From the NCBI RefSeq assembly GCF_020740795.1, contig NC_067284.1, positions 96,525,440 to 96,589,439 of the forward strand: a DNA stretch of 64,000 nucleotides, read 5' to 3'. Shown here piece by piece: positions 50,901 through 56,100 of this stretch. The notes under the pieces were generated by a model, which was not told where the DNA came from, did no database searches, and worked only from the letters and a program-made list of their open reading frames with translations. This DNA comes from Apus apus (Eukaryota; Chordata; Aves; Apodiformes; Apodidae). The translations under genes and the position numbers were made by a program. Position 1 is the stretch's first letter; the number at the start of each line of letters is the position of its first letter.

Positions 50901-53640
50901 TCGACAATGATTATTTGAGCTTAGTAGATAGCTCCTCCAACTCTGATTCACTCTCCCATAAGTCTGCAGCAGATAAACTCTCAGAGGAAGTAGATGAGAT
51001 TTGGAATGACCTGGAGAACTACATCAAGAAGAACGAGGAAAAGACAAGAGACCGTCTTCTTGCAGCCTTTCCTGTTTGTAAAGATGATATGCAGGAACGG
51101 TTGCATGCTGGTAGTACACCTGAACTAAGTAAAGATGTAGAGTACTCACTGTCCACTCTCTCTCTGCCAGAAACTCCTATTTTCCCTAAAACTGTGAAGC
51201 CCAGGGCTGCCACCTTAAGTGAGGCTAACCTCAGGCTTGAAGACACTACACCATACAAGGAGAACTCTCTTTTGAGTCTGAACAGATCTTCCTTCTCCAG
51301 TGAGGTGCCTTTTGTAGATAGCCCATATGAATCTGCCAATAGTGTTCTGTCCAACGTGCACACAGAGGGTATGGAAAATGACTTGGCTGTTGTGGATAAA
51401 ACAAAAAACAGAGTTTTTATGATGGCAAGACAGTACAGTCAAAAAATAAAGAAGGCTAACCAACTTTTGAAAGTTAAAAGCCCAGAGCAGGAACAGCCAG
51501 CTAGCAGACAACAAAAACTGAAACACAAAGATCTTGCTGCCATTCTGGAGGAGAAGAAACAGGGTGGTCCTGCTATTGGTACGTCAAAAATATGTATTTA
51601 CAGATATATTACTTCAGTAACTTTAATTGAAATGGGAAGATTTTGAATTTTCCCCACCTTACTAGTTGAGTATTAGCATTGCGTTTTCTGAGTTACCTCT
51701 GAAATTAGTTTTCTGTTCCTGCTTCTAATGTGAATAGGCCTTTCTATCACAATAAATTCTTGTTGTTACTTGATAAATCTGGGAATAAATAGTGAGGTAG
51801 TGTCAGGAAAGATCAATTCAGCTTAAGCTGGAAATACAACTTATGCCTGACTCATTACTGGCCTTTTTACAGAAAAGTGGTTATTTCCTGCAGTAGTGTG
51901 AGCTTCCAGAGTTTGATTGAAAAGGTGTATTTCCTGGTATATTCACCTTCTAACAAGTCATGTATGTTTGCTCAGGTATCATCCATATCATGCTTACAAG
52001 CATAAGGAATGGGGTCAGATAAGAAAGAGCTGGTGTTCTTGCTCTTTCTAATAAATATGCAACGTTGTGGTTATGCAACAGCTTTAGAACTAATTTTGTC
52101 TGCAGTCAGTTGAAACAAATTGGAGACTTGGAGCCAGCAGACTTCATGTGCTAGAGTGTCATTCTTGCCTTCTTGTGATATATTTATAAAAATCCTTAAA
52201 TATCATCTTTATCAATTTATTTTCAGAATGTTCTTTTCCATTTTAACATGAAACAAGCAGGGTATTATTTGAACTGTGTGCTACATTGTGTCCTGCATGA
52301 TTATTTACTGTTGCAAGACATTTTATGCTTTTTTTTTTTCAATGCAGTGCACTGAAATGCAATGCAATGCATGCCTCTTCCAGCCTCCATTGTTTCACGT
52401 TACTTTGTTCAGGCTGAAGACATTGACACAGCTGTAAACTTTTCTCTTAACCAATATAAAGCATTCTGGGATTTTTAAATCTTCATGCCACTCATTTGAA
52501 TGGATTGCTTGCCTCTTCTAAATTAATTCTCTCTCCTTTCTAGGTGCCAGAATAGCTGAATATTCCCAGCTTTATGACCAAGTCATCTTTAGAGAAAGTT
52601 CACCTAAGGTTCAAAAGGAAGCCTGGACCACCCCTCAGGAGCCATCAGTCGGGAGGTATTCCACACCGGTGGCTGCATCTCCTTGTTCCCAGGCTGACAG
52701 TGAATGCTCAAGAGCAGAGGATTGGCCTTTGCATTCTACCTACAGTAACGGTGAGCTGGCCGACTTCTCTCCATGGTCTGAATCCCAAGAGCCAAAGTCA
52801 AAGAGCTCGTACACAGAAGCTGGTACAAAAAGCAATTCAAGGCAGTTGCCATCAGCTGGCTCGGTGCCTTCACTTCAGATTTCTAACCGTTTGCATGTCC
52901 CGGCACAGAGGTGGAGCACCATTATAAGCCAACCAAACAAAGAAAATTTACATCAAGATAACATCTATAACTCCCTTGGGAGAAGAGTAACCAATGTAAA
53001 ACCACAGGTTTACAGCAGGTCACAGTCATCTTCTTCGATTGTGGTCAACAGGTCTGGAGAAGCCATCATATATCCTAATGAAATGGAGAAGAAAAAGCTG
53101 CATTCAAATAGGAACTTCCGATTCAACAGCCATCAAACACCAGGTGTTGCATCAGGATGTACAGGGCCTGATAAGAGAAAGCAGATCCCTGAAAACTGTT
53201 CTGATATGATTCTGCAGGATTCTCAAAAGGTCCTGAGAGTGAACAGGGCTTCCCCTCTGACAGCACAGATGGCCACTCAGAACTATTTTTCTAATTTCAA
53301 AGATACTGAAGAAGAAGGGGATGATGATGACTATGTTGAAATAAAGTCTGAAGATGAAGGATCTGACTTGGAGACCTCTCAGAACCAAGCAAGGAAAGTG
53401 GATCCTAAGCTGCATAATGCAGATGCTGCTCCTTCTGAAACTCTCTGCAGCAAAACTGTCTCTTGTACTCCTGCCAAGTCTGACAGCAGCAAACATGCAC
53501 TTAACCCCTATCTGACTGCATACGGTGATTCGGATAAACTGAACGACTACCTGTGGAGAGTACCATCTCCTAATCAGCAGAATATTGTCCAGTCTCTAAG
53601 GGAGAAGTTTCAGTGTCTCAGTTCAAGTAGCTTTGCTTGA
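6178..53640 (+). CDS. PLEKHG1: PLEKHG1, pleckstrin homology and RhoGEF domain-containing protein G1 (17 coding exons)
   Basis: Join: 6178-6597, 23155-23255, 28278-28347, 36347-36393, 36887-37037, 38167-38298, 40615-40797, 40886-40981, 41097-41183, 43703-43736, 44887-44982, 46223-46261, 46723-46745, 47577-47795, 48984-49100, 49919-51578, 52544-53640. Every junction has GT/AG and keeps frame, giving 1523 residues and a TGA stop. The N-terminus ([12 protein letters not shown]) is the one I know for PLEKHG1. The DH domain spans about residues 117-307, including the signature [15 protein letters not shown]; the PH domain spans about 320-430. The rest is low-complexity, Ser/acidic-rich, with conserved-looking blocks ([30 protein letters not shown]) and Tyr motifs VYDNI and IYDTI. 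Family knowledge: DH-PH proteins catalyse GDP/GTP exchange on Rho GTPases; PLEKHG1 has been linked to CDC42/RAC-type signalling and endothelial stretch responses. Human PLEKHG1 is about 1385 residues, so this model is longer, partly through the exons at 47577 and 48984. Non-coding 5' exons lie upstream of the window. Confidence 0.95.
8560..9060 (+). repeat. Purine-rich segment with inverted matches to 10375-10920
   Basis: About 500 bp of mostly A/G on the + strand. AAAGGGTCAAAGGACAA (8624-8640) recurs exactly as its reverse complement at 10401-10417; GGGATGAGAATGGGA (8595-8609) recurs inverted with one mismatch at 10527-10541; ATGAGGAAATGAGA (8762-8775) recurs inverted at 10558-10571. Word order is not fully collinear. 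It could be an old repeat pair or biased low-complexity DNA. Confidence 0.4.
10375..10920 (-). repeat. Pyrimidine-rich segment, inverted partner of 8560-9060
   Basis: About 545 bp of mostly C/T on the + strand, hence purine-rich on the - strand. It holds the inverted partners listed for 8560-9060, the longest being a 17-nt exact match. No known transposon was recognised. Confidence 0.4.
14711..14733 (+). repeat. TTTA tetranucleotide repeat
   Basis: Short run of TTTA units in PLEKHG1 intron 1. Confidence 0.85.
20165..20825 (+). mobile_element. CR1 retrotransposon fragment, 5'-truncated
   Basis: About 660 bp, sense to the host gene. It holds broken ORF2 C-terminal sequence (..[16 protein letters not shown].., [16 protein letters not shown] in shifted frames), then the conserved tail GGAACAGGTT..GGTTGGACTAGATGACC and an ATTCTATGATTCTA end. 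Premature stops and frameshifts show an old, dead copy. It lies in PLEKHG1 intron 1. Confidence 0.9.
20826..23154 (+). other. PLEKHG1 intron 1, last part
   Basis: Between the CR1 copy and coding exon 2. It is AT-rich with an A/T low-complexity patch near 22825-22850. Nothing else supported. Confidence 0.7.
23155..23255 (+). CDS. PLEKHG1: PLEKHG1 coding exon 2 (DH domain)
   Basis: 101 nt between acceptor CTCTTGTAG and donor CAG|GTAAAT; starts in phase 0, ends two bases into a codon. It reads [15 protein letters not shown] through to [13 protein letters not shown], the segment joining the first and second DH conserved regions. The split Ser codon (AG|T) is completed by the exon at 28278. Confidence 0.95.
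23256..28277 (+). other. PLEKHG1 intron 2
   Basis: 5.0 kb. It holds a TTTG repeat (23459-23480), a T/G-rich tract (about 25437-25503), an A run (26832-26845) and a T run (27042-27054). No exon or transposon recognised. Confidence 0.75.
23459..23480 (+). repeat. TTTG tetranucleotide repeat
   Basis: Consecutive TTTG units followed by TG, in intron 2. Confidence 0.85.
28278..28347 (+). CDS. PLEKHG1: PLEKHG1 coding exon 3 (DH domain)
   Basis: 70 nt between acceptor TTTGTTTTAG and donor AAG|GTAAGT. It encodes [19 protein letters not shown] and FVSK, the part of the DH helix bundle containing conserved region 2. It returns the frame to phase 0. Confidence 0.95.
28348..28789 (+). other. PLEKHG1 intron 3, first part
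   Basis: Short stretch between the donor of coding exon 3 and the antisense CR1; nothing recognised. Confidence 0.7.
28790..29230 (-). mobile_element. CR1 retrotransposon fragment, antisense
   Basis: About 440 bp in reverse orientation: it starts on the + strand with the complement of the CR1 3' end (ATGGAATCATGGAATTGTCA) and reads on to the complement of the ORF2 C-terminus. It shares the palindrome GATCTCTAGAGATC and the CTGCTAAAGCAGG element with the copy at 33435, so both belong to one subfamily. Only antisense copy recognised; in PLEKHG1 intron 3. Confidence 0.9.
29231..33434 (+). other. PLEKHG1 intron 3, between the two inverted CR1 copies
   Basis: 4.2 kb, AT-rich. It contains an A/C-rich tract at about 29740-29805. 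It would be the loop if the flanking CR1 copies paired in the transcript. No exon recognised. Confidence 0.7.
33435..33870 (+). mobile_element. CR1 retrotransposon fragment
   Basis: About 435 bp, sense. The last 60 or so ORF2 codons are open (ending ..[20 protein letters not shown] then AVLCDVL, stop near 33787), followed by the CR1 3'UTR with TTGGACTAGATGATCTCTAG and an ATTCTGTGATTCTGTGA end. Same subfamily as the antisense copy at 28790, also in intron 3. Confidence 0.92.
33871..36346 (+). other. PLEKHG1 intron 3, last part
   Basis: It contains an A/C patch near 34120-34150, an AT-rich patch at about 34485-34515 and a TGGT repeat at 34861-34877. No exon recognised. Confidence 0.7.
36347..36393 (+). 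CDS. PLEKHG1: PLEKHG1 coding exon 4 (DH domain, 47-nt exon)
   Basis: 47 nt between acceptor CCCCATGCAG and donor AAG|GTAGGA. It reads [15 protein letters not shown] plus a split Arg codon, the YxxYCxNY element typical of DH domains. The exon is small but its reading is unmistakable. Confidence 0.95.
36394..36886 (+). other. PLEKHG1 intron 4
   Basis: 493 nt between the 47-nt exon and the DH core exon; has a short A/C-rich patch at about 36717-36765. Nothing else. Confidence 0.9.
36887..37037 (+). CDS. PLEKHG1: PLEKHG1 coding exon 5 (DH catalytic core)
   Basis: 151 nt between acceptor GTTTCCAG and donor CAC|GTGAGC. It carries [20 protein letters not shown] and the DH signature helix [16 protein letters not shown] (conserved region 3), the part that contacts the switch regions of the Rho GTPase. 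Phase 0 at the 3' end. Confidence 0.97.
37038..38166 (+). other. PLEKHG1 intron 5
   Basis: 1.1 kb dominated by the 37288-37452 A/C-rich tract; otherwise nothing recognised. Confidence 0.9.
37288..37452 (+). repeat. Long A/C-rich low-complexity tract
   Basis: About 165 bp almost free of G and T on the + strand, built of irregular AAAAC/AAAC/CCAAA units with a run of 12 C at 37381-37392. The - strand is T/G-rich. Smaller relatives occur near 25440 (T/G), 29740, 34120, 36720, 48610 (A/C) and inside the CR1 at 60520. Confidence 0.85.
38167..38298 (+). CDS. PLEKHG1: PLEKHG1 coding exon 6 (end of DH domain)
   Basis: 132 nt, phase 0 at both ends, between acceptor CCTGTTGTAG and donor CAA|GTGAGT. 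It encodes the last DH helix ([19 protein letters not shown]) and the basic DH-PH linker [12 protein letters not shown]. Symmetric phase means that skipping would keep frame but would destroy the DH fold. Confidence 0.96.
38299..40614 (+). other. PLEKHG1 intron 6
   Basis: 2.3 kb between the end of DH and the first PH exon. No repeat family or further exon recognised. Confidence 0.8.
40615..40797 (+). CDS. PLEKHG1: PLEKHG1 coding exon 7 (PH domain, first half)
   Basis: 183 nt, phase 0 at both ends, between acceptor CTGTTGCAG and donor TTG|GTATGT. It encodes [40 protein letters not shown] and [20 protein letters not shown], the first strands of the DH-associated PH domain. Confidence 0.97.
40886..40981 (+). 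CDS. PLEKHG1: PLEKHG1 coding exon 8 (PH domain)
   Basis: 96 nt, phase 0 at both ends, after a very short intron of 88 nt (40798-40885). It encodes [20 protein letters not shown] and [12 protein letters not shown], the middle PH strands. Donor CAG|GTATGA. Confidence 0.97.
41097..41183 (+). CDS. PLEKHG1: PLEKHG1 coding exon 9 (PH C-terminal helix)
   Basis: 87 nt, phase 0 at both ends, after a 115-nt intron. It encodes [20 protein letters not shown] and NHPAKIPAK. The Trp lies in the C-terminal PH helix, as expected for the family. Confidence 0.97.
41184..42479 (+). other. PLEKHG1 intron 9, before the CR1 copy
   Basis: 1.3 kb with a run of 21 T at 41913-41933. Nothing else recognised. Confidence 0.75.
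42480..43025 (+). mobile_element. CR1 retrotransposon fragment with intact ORF2 C-terminus
   Basis: About 545 bp, sense, in PLEKHG1 intron 9. From 42483 to the stop near 42935 the final 150 codons of ORF2 are uninterrupted ([48 protein letters not shown]), ending in ..FLCDVL. The 3' end has three tandem ATTCTATG octamers (43001-43024). The undamaged frame and perfect octamers mark it as the least decayed copy here. It is 5'-truncated and cannot be autonomous. Confidence 0.93.
43026..43702 (+). other. PLEKHG1 intron 9, after the CR1 copy
   Basis: Unique-looking sequence with a short AGAA repeat near 43545-43560, ending in the acceptor for the 34-nt exon. Confidence 0.75.
43703..43736 (+). CDS. 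PLEKHG1: PLEKHG1 coding exon 10 (34-nt exon)
   Basis: 34 nt between acceptor CTCTTTCAG and donor ATAC|GTAAGT. It encodes [11 protein letters not shown] plus the first base of a His codon completed at 44887. The short exon is supported by exact phase agreement on both sides and by the family sequence ([10 protein letters not shown]). Confidence 0.93.
43737..44886 (+). other. PLEKHG1 intron 10
   Basis: 1.15 kb, with a GC-richer patch at about 44100-44470 that carries overlapping open frames but no splice-consistent or family-matching exon. Confidence 0.8.
44887..44982 (+). CDS. PLEKHG1: PLEKHG1 coding exon 11
   Basis: 96 nt, phase 1 at both ends, between acceptor TGTTCCACAG and donor TCAG|GTGAAT. 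It reads [17 protein letters not shown] and ends in a basic RVRRKS stretch, just past the PH domain. The RRKSEPSSR motif across the next junction is familiar from the PLEKHG family. Confidence 0.94.
44983..46222 (+). other. PLEKHG1 intron 11
   Basis: 1.2 kb AT-rich sequence, nothing recognised. Confidence 0.8.
46223..46261 (+). CDS. PLEKHG1: PLEKHG1 coding exon 12 (39 nt, symmetric)
   Basis: 39 nt, phase 1 at both ends, between acceptor TCTTTTTCAG and donor AATG|GTAAGC. It encodes 13 residues, [13 protein letters not shown], with the split codon completed by the next exon. Because it is symmetric it could be skipped in frame. Confidence 0.92.
46262..46722 (+). other. PLEKHG1 intron 12
   Basis: 461 nt between the 39-nt and 23-nt exons; nothing recognised. 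Confidence 0.8.
46723..46745 (+). CDS. PLEKHG1: PLEKHG1 coding exon 13 (23-nt microexon)
   Basis: 23 nt between acceptor TCTCTTTTCAG and donor AAG|GTAAGC. It encodes AVSPDMQK including the split first codon. The frame requires it or an equivalent: the exon at 46223 leaves one base over and the exon at 47577 starts in phase 0. Human PLEKHG1, as I recall it, has a similar ..DIQK segment here. Confidence 0.85.
46746..47576 (+). other. PLEKHG1 intron 13
   Basis: 831 nt. Contains a perfect 10-bp stem, CATATATCAT (47100-47109) with ATGATATATG (47121-47130), around an 11-nt loop. Confidence 0.8.
47577..47795 (+). CDS. PLEKHG1: PLEKHG1 coding exon 14 (219 nt, symmetric, possible cassette)
   Basis: 219 nt, phase 0 at both ends, between acceptor TTTTTTAG and donor CAG|GTAAGA. 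It encodes 73 residues, Ser-rich then strongly acidic ([11 protein letters not shown]). The open frame continues past the donor for some codons, so frame alone does not fix the 3' end; the consensus donor does. I do not recall this segment in the main human isoform, so it may be a cassette or lineage-specific exon. Confidence 0.8.
47796..48983 (+). other. PLEKHG1 intron 14
   Basis: 1.2 kb. Small imperfect tandem duplications occur at about 47924-47955 (TATTTTTAAGCTA units) and 48325-48360; A/C patch near 48610. No exon recognised. Confidence 0.8.
48984..49100 (+). CDS. PLEKHG1: PLEKHG1 coding exon 15 (117 nt, symmetric, possible cassette)
   Basis: 117 nt, phase 0 at both ends, between acceptor AAACTACAG and donor CAG|GTATGT. 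It encodes 39 residues, Lys/Arg-rich ([22 protein letters not shown]), a possible nuclear-localisation-like or phosphoinositide-binding basic patch. Like exon 14 it can be skipped without changing frame. Confidence 0.78.
49101..49918 (+). other. PLEKHG1 intron 15
   Basis: 818 nt, nothing recognised. Confidence 0.8.
49919..51578 (+). CDS. PLEKHG1: PLEKHG1 coding exon 16 (large tail exon)
   Basis: 1660 nt between acceptor ATCTCCACAG and donor ATTG|GTACGT. It covers about residues 606-1158. It contains [17 protein letters not shown] followed by the acidic [47 protein letters not shown] (Tyr about 791) and NIYDTI (Tyr about 876). The region is Ser- and acid-rich and probably disordered. If the donor were not used the frame would stay open only to 51646. 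Confidence 0.96.
51579..52543 (+). other. PLEKHG1 intron 16
   Basis: 965 nt between the two large tail exons; nothing recognised. Confidence 0.85.
52544..53640 (+). CDS. PLEKHG1: PLEKHG1 coding exon 17 (C-terminus and stop)
   Basis: Coding part of the last exon, between acceptor CCTTTCTAG and stop TGA 53638-53640; residues 1159-1523. It opens [16 protein letters not shown], then a Ser-rich tail, an acidic block at about 1410-1430 ([18 protein letters not shown]), and a final folded-looking piece with [20 protein letters not shown] and [14 protein letters not shown] at the end. Confidence 0.96.
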
Positions 53641-53760
53641 TGCTTTCAGAAATTTCTAACTGTACTGCCTTACTATGACAGAGTATATACTAGGACACTC
53701 AGTACTGGCGTCATATATTTCTGTAATATTACACAATCAGAGGTTGTATCACAGTAATGT

Positions 53761-53768
53761 TGTAAATA
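53761..53768 (+). promoter_or_regulatory. Pumilio response element (TGTAAATA)
   Basis: Exact match to the UGUANAUA consensus bound by PUM1/PUM2, 120 nt after the PLEKHG1 stop codon. Confidence 0.45.
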
Positions 53769-54821
53769 GATGTGAAATGTATCTTTTTAAAATGGTTTAG
53801 GATCCTGGAAGTGAAAAAGGCCATGTGCACAGTGCCTGGGGTCTCACTCTATAGTGCAGGTTGACTTCTCATCTCCTCTTTAACCTCCACATCTCTTCCC
53901 TTGTTAGGTGTGATACCCTTTGATTCTTACCGAGCCAGGTGTCATGCCGTTTTATCATGTGAAAACCTTAGTATTTGGACTTTTGATTTGGTGACCTGTG
54001 TTCTGCATCCCAAATACTTGTGTGATTACCCTGGTTACATATGAAAGCATTCAGCTAAGCAGCTACTCTTGTGACTGCAGATTTCTGAGCAGGATGCTTG
54101 TAGTTACACCAACATGCCAAGTGTGTGAATGCACATACTTTTTGCACGTTACTTTTTGACATACATATTCTGAGAGTGTGGGACCAATGCATATGCTATA
54201 TTACTATAGAACAGGCTCCTTACATTTGAAACAAAATCTCATCCGAGTGTTTGTCTGGAATGCCAGACTGATAGCTCTGTGTCTGAAGCCTTTTCTGCTT
54301 TCTTTAACTGCATAGTAAGTAGAGGATGGGCAGCGAGATCTATTTCTGTGAATCATTGGATGTGACACAGTCTTTGTCTGGAGGATGTTTTGGGCAGTAG
54401 AAGGCAAGCTCCACTGCCTGTGAAGATGGCTAGACTGAATTTGGTACCTCCAGAGGTGGTGGCTTTTGTGACAGGCAGACAAAATTTGAGTATCTTGTAG
54501 CACAGAGCCCAGCACTGGAAAGTTGCTGGGTGTGAATTTGTTGAGTAGCTGCGTTTTATATGCAGCAACAAGAAGGGTATTTGTTCGAGTCCCAAAGTCA
54601 GTAGCCCTGAGAGAGAAAGGGGCTTGGCTGGATGCTTGGGCGAAATACAAATTTTGTGGTGTGTTTGGCCCATAGGGTGCTTCAGCAATACTGTCGCTGA
54701 GTGACAAGCTGCCTTCCCCAGGGAATGTATCTCCTGTAGTAGGAAAGGATCCTTCCTGGCAGAGAGGTGAAATACATATTTTCTCAACCAGCCGGGGCTG
54801 ACTCTAATGCCATTTATGTAC

Positions 54822-54884
54822 AATAAAAGTAACTTTAAAAATTAGAATACATTCCATTCTTTTGCAAATAATGCATAGAATAAA
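54822..54884 (+). terminator. Proximal PLEKHG1 poly(A) signals (two AATAAA)
   Basis: Canonical hexamers lie at 54822-54827 and 54879-54884, about 1.2 kb after the stop codon. Use of either would drop two of the three Pumilio-type sites from the mRNA. Confidence 0.5.
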
Positions 54885-55449
54885 TGCTGCCATTAACAGC
54901 AAGACCTGGCTTTCCAATACAATGCAAATTTACTCCCCTTTATCATCTTCGTTGCACAGTATTGGATTCTGTTACTTGAAAACATTGTACCTAAAGGCAA
55001 GTCTAAGTATATCTATGCAGATCATCTTGTGTGACTGTTCTTTTTTGGTGCTTAAATTCTTCAGATTACATGGATAAAGCCAGTACAGAGTTAAACATAT
55101 CACTAAACAAAGGAGTTTAACTGAAGTACTGTTTTTATTAGTCACTCCCCTCAGCTACAGAGCACTATACTTCCAGGACAGACAACTATGTCCTACATTG
55201 GTTACCATGAGGAAAACCTGAAGTTATCTGTGTACAGCTAATTACTGTAGACTAAGATTTAAGGACTTGAACTTGTTAGAATGGATTAAATTATTTACCG
55301 CATGGATCTTGCATTGGCTAGGAATTGTTTTGAGGGCTGGTTGGTCATGGTACTTACTAGCTCGTACCACAGGGATACTTGTTACAGCCAGCACATCTAC
55401 TGTGATGGGACCCACATCTGTCTAGCAAAATCCGATTGAGAAATAATGT

Positions 55450-55457
55450 TGTACATA
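55450..55457 (+). promoter_or_regulatory. Pumilio response element (TGTACATA)
   Basis: Exact UGUANAUA match in the distal PLEKHG1 3'UTR, 58 nt before a third copy at 55515. Confidence 0.45.
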
Positions 55458-55514
55458 TTTAAGATGCTGAAGTGTAGCAGAGCCCATATTTATTTAATAT
55501 AGCTTGTAAAGTAT

Positions 55515-55522
55515 TGTAAATA
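55515..55522 (+). promoter_or_regulatory. Pumilio response element (TGTAAATA)
   Basis: Third exact UGUANAUA match in the same 3'UTR; with the site at 55450 it forms a close pair ahead of the distal poly(A) signal. Confidence 0.45.
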
Positions 55523-55730
55523 TGAATAGAAGTTAAATTTGTGCTTTACTCATGCACATCTAGATTTGTTTAAACAGCTAGGGGAATGTTGTTTAACTCG
55601 CATCTCATGCAATCAGTGGATTTGGGGGGCGGGGGGGGGAGGGACGTGACAAAAAAAAAACAAACTCAAACAGAAAAAAGGACTTGGATTAGCGTGTAAC
55701 TTCTCCCAGGGATCATTTCATACTATTTTT

Positions 55731-55765
55731 AATAAACGTTGAGTATGTAAAAGCTTTGCGTTGCG
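55731..55765 (+). terminator. Distal PLEKHG1 poly(A) signal and likely cleavage zone
   Basis: AATAAA at 55731-55736 is followed by a T/G-containing stretch and then, from 55772, a GGGGGGGGAGGGGGGAGG tract. Past here base composition shifts to the CpG-rich MTHFD1L promoter, so this is taken as the gene end. Confidence 0.65.
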
Positions 55766-55771
55766 TTCATT

Positions 55772-55789
55772 GGGGGGGGAGGGGGGAGG
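55772..55789 (+). promoter_or_regulatory. MAZ-like G-tract between PLEKHG1 and MTHFD1L
   Basis: GGGGGGGGAGGGGGGAGG matches the G5AG5 core of MAZ-type pause sites, described between closely spaced genes as aiding termination and poly(A) selection. It lies 36 nt after the distal PLEKHG1 hexamer and about 200 bp before the MTHFD1L ATG. Function here is inferred. Confidence 0.4.
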
Positions 55790-55984
55790 AGAGAGGGTGG
55801 TTTCTGACGAAGGGAGATTGTTTGGGGGTGATTTGGGTATTGGGTTTTATTTTAGTGCAGGCAAGCGGAAGCGAAAGGGGACGGGGCGGGGGAGCGGGAC
55901 GAGAGGGAGGGCGGTCCTCCAGCACCGCCCTTCCCCTCGCCCCGCTCCCGCCCCGGCGCCGCTGCCTCGGTACCCGGCGGAGCG

Positions 55985-56100
55985 ATGAGACCCGCGGCCC
56001 TGCGGCGCTGCCTGGCCCCGGCGCTCCCCGCCGCGCTGCCGCCGAGCCGCGGGCGGTGCGGACCGGGGGGCCGGGGGGGGCCGGGGGCGGCGGCAGCGCG
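55985..56100 (+). CDS. MTHFD1L: MTHFD1L exon 1 (mitochondrial presequence)
   Basis: 116 nt coding, from ATG in a moderate context (G at -3) to donor CGCG|GTAAGA. It reads [20 protein letters not shown] then a Gly/Arg-rich run. Six Arg and no acidic residues in 38 positions fit a matrix-targeting peptide. GC content is extreme, with G-runs of 6, 8 and 5 at 56065-56087. Confidence 0.88.

Larger units (their letters stand above)
53641..55755 (+). other. PLEKHG1: PLEKHG1 3'UTR
   Basis: About 2.1 kb between the stop codon and the last poly(A) signal at 55731. It holds three AATAAA hexamers (54822, 54879, 55731) and three Pumilio-type elements (53761, 55450, 55515). The distal end after about 55.43 kb is AT-rich, then a G-tract at 55624-55643. 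The exact cleavage site is not visible; the end given is an estimate 10-30 nt past the last hexamer. Confidence 0.75.

Noticed and set aside
51579..51646. Extension of the large PLEKHG1 exon to a stop at 51646
   Set aside because: A consensus donor at 51579 and an exactly phase-matched exon at 52544 encoding a long family-like tail make splicing the main outcome; it remains possible as a minor intron-retention form.
54204..54823. Overlapping antisense open frames of 167 and 156 codons
   Set aside because: They lie in the PLEKHG1 3'UTR, overlap each other in different frames, and show no family resemblance or promoter.
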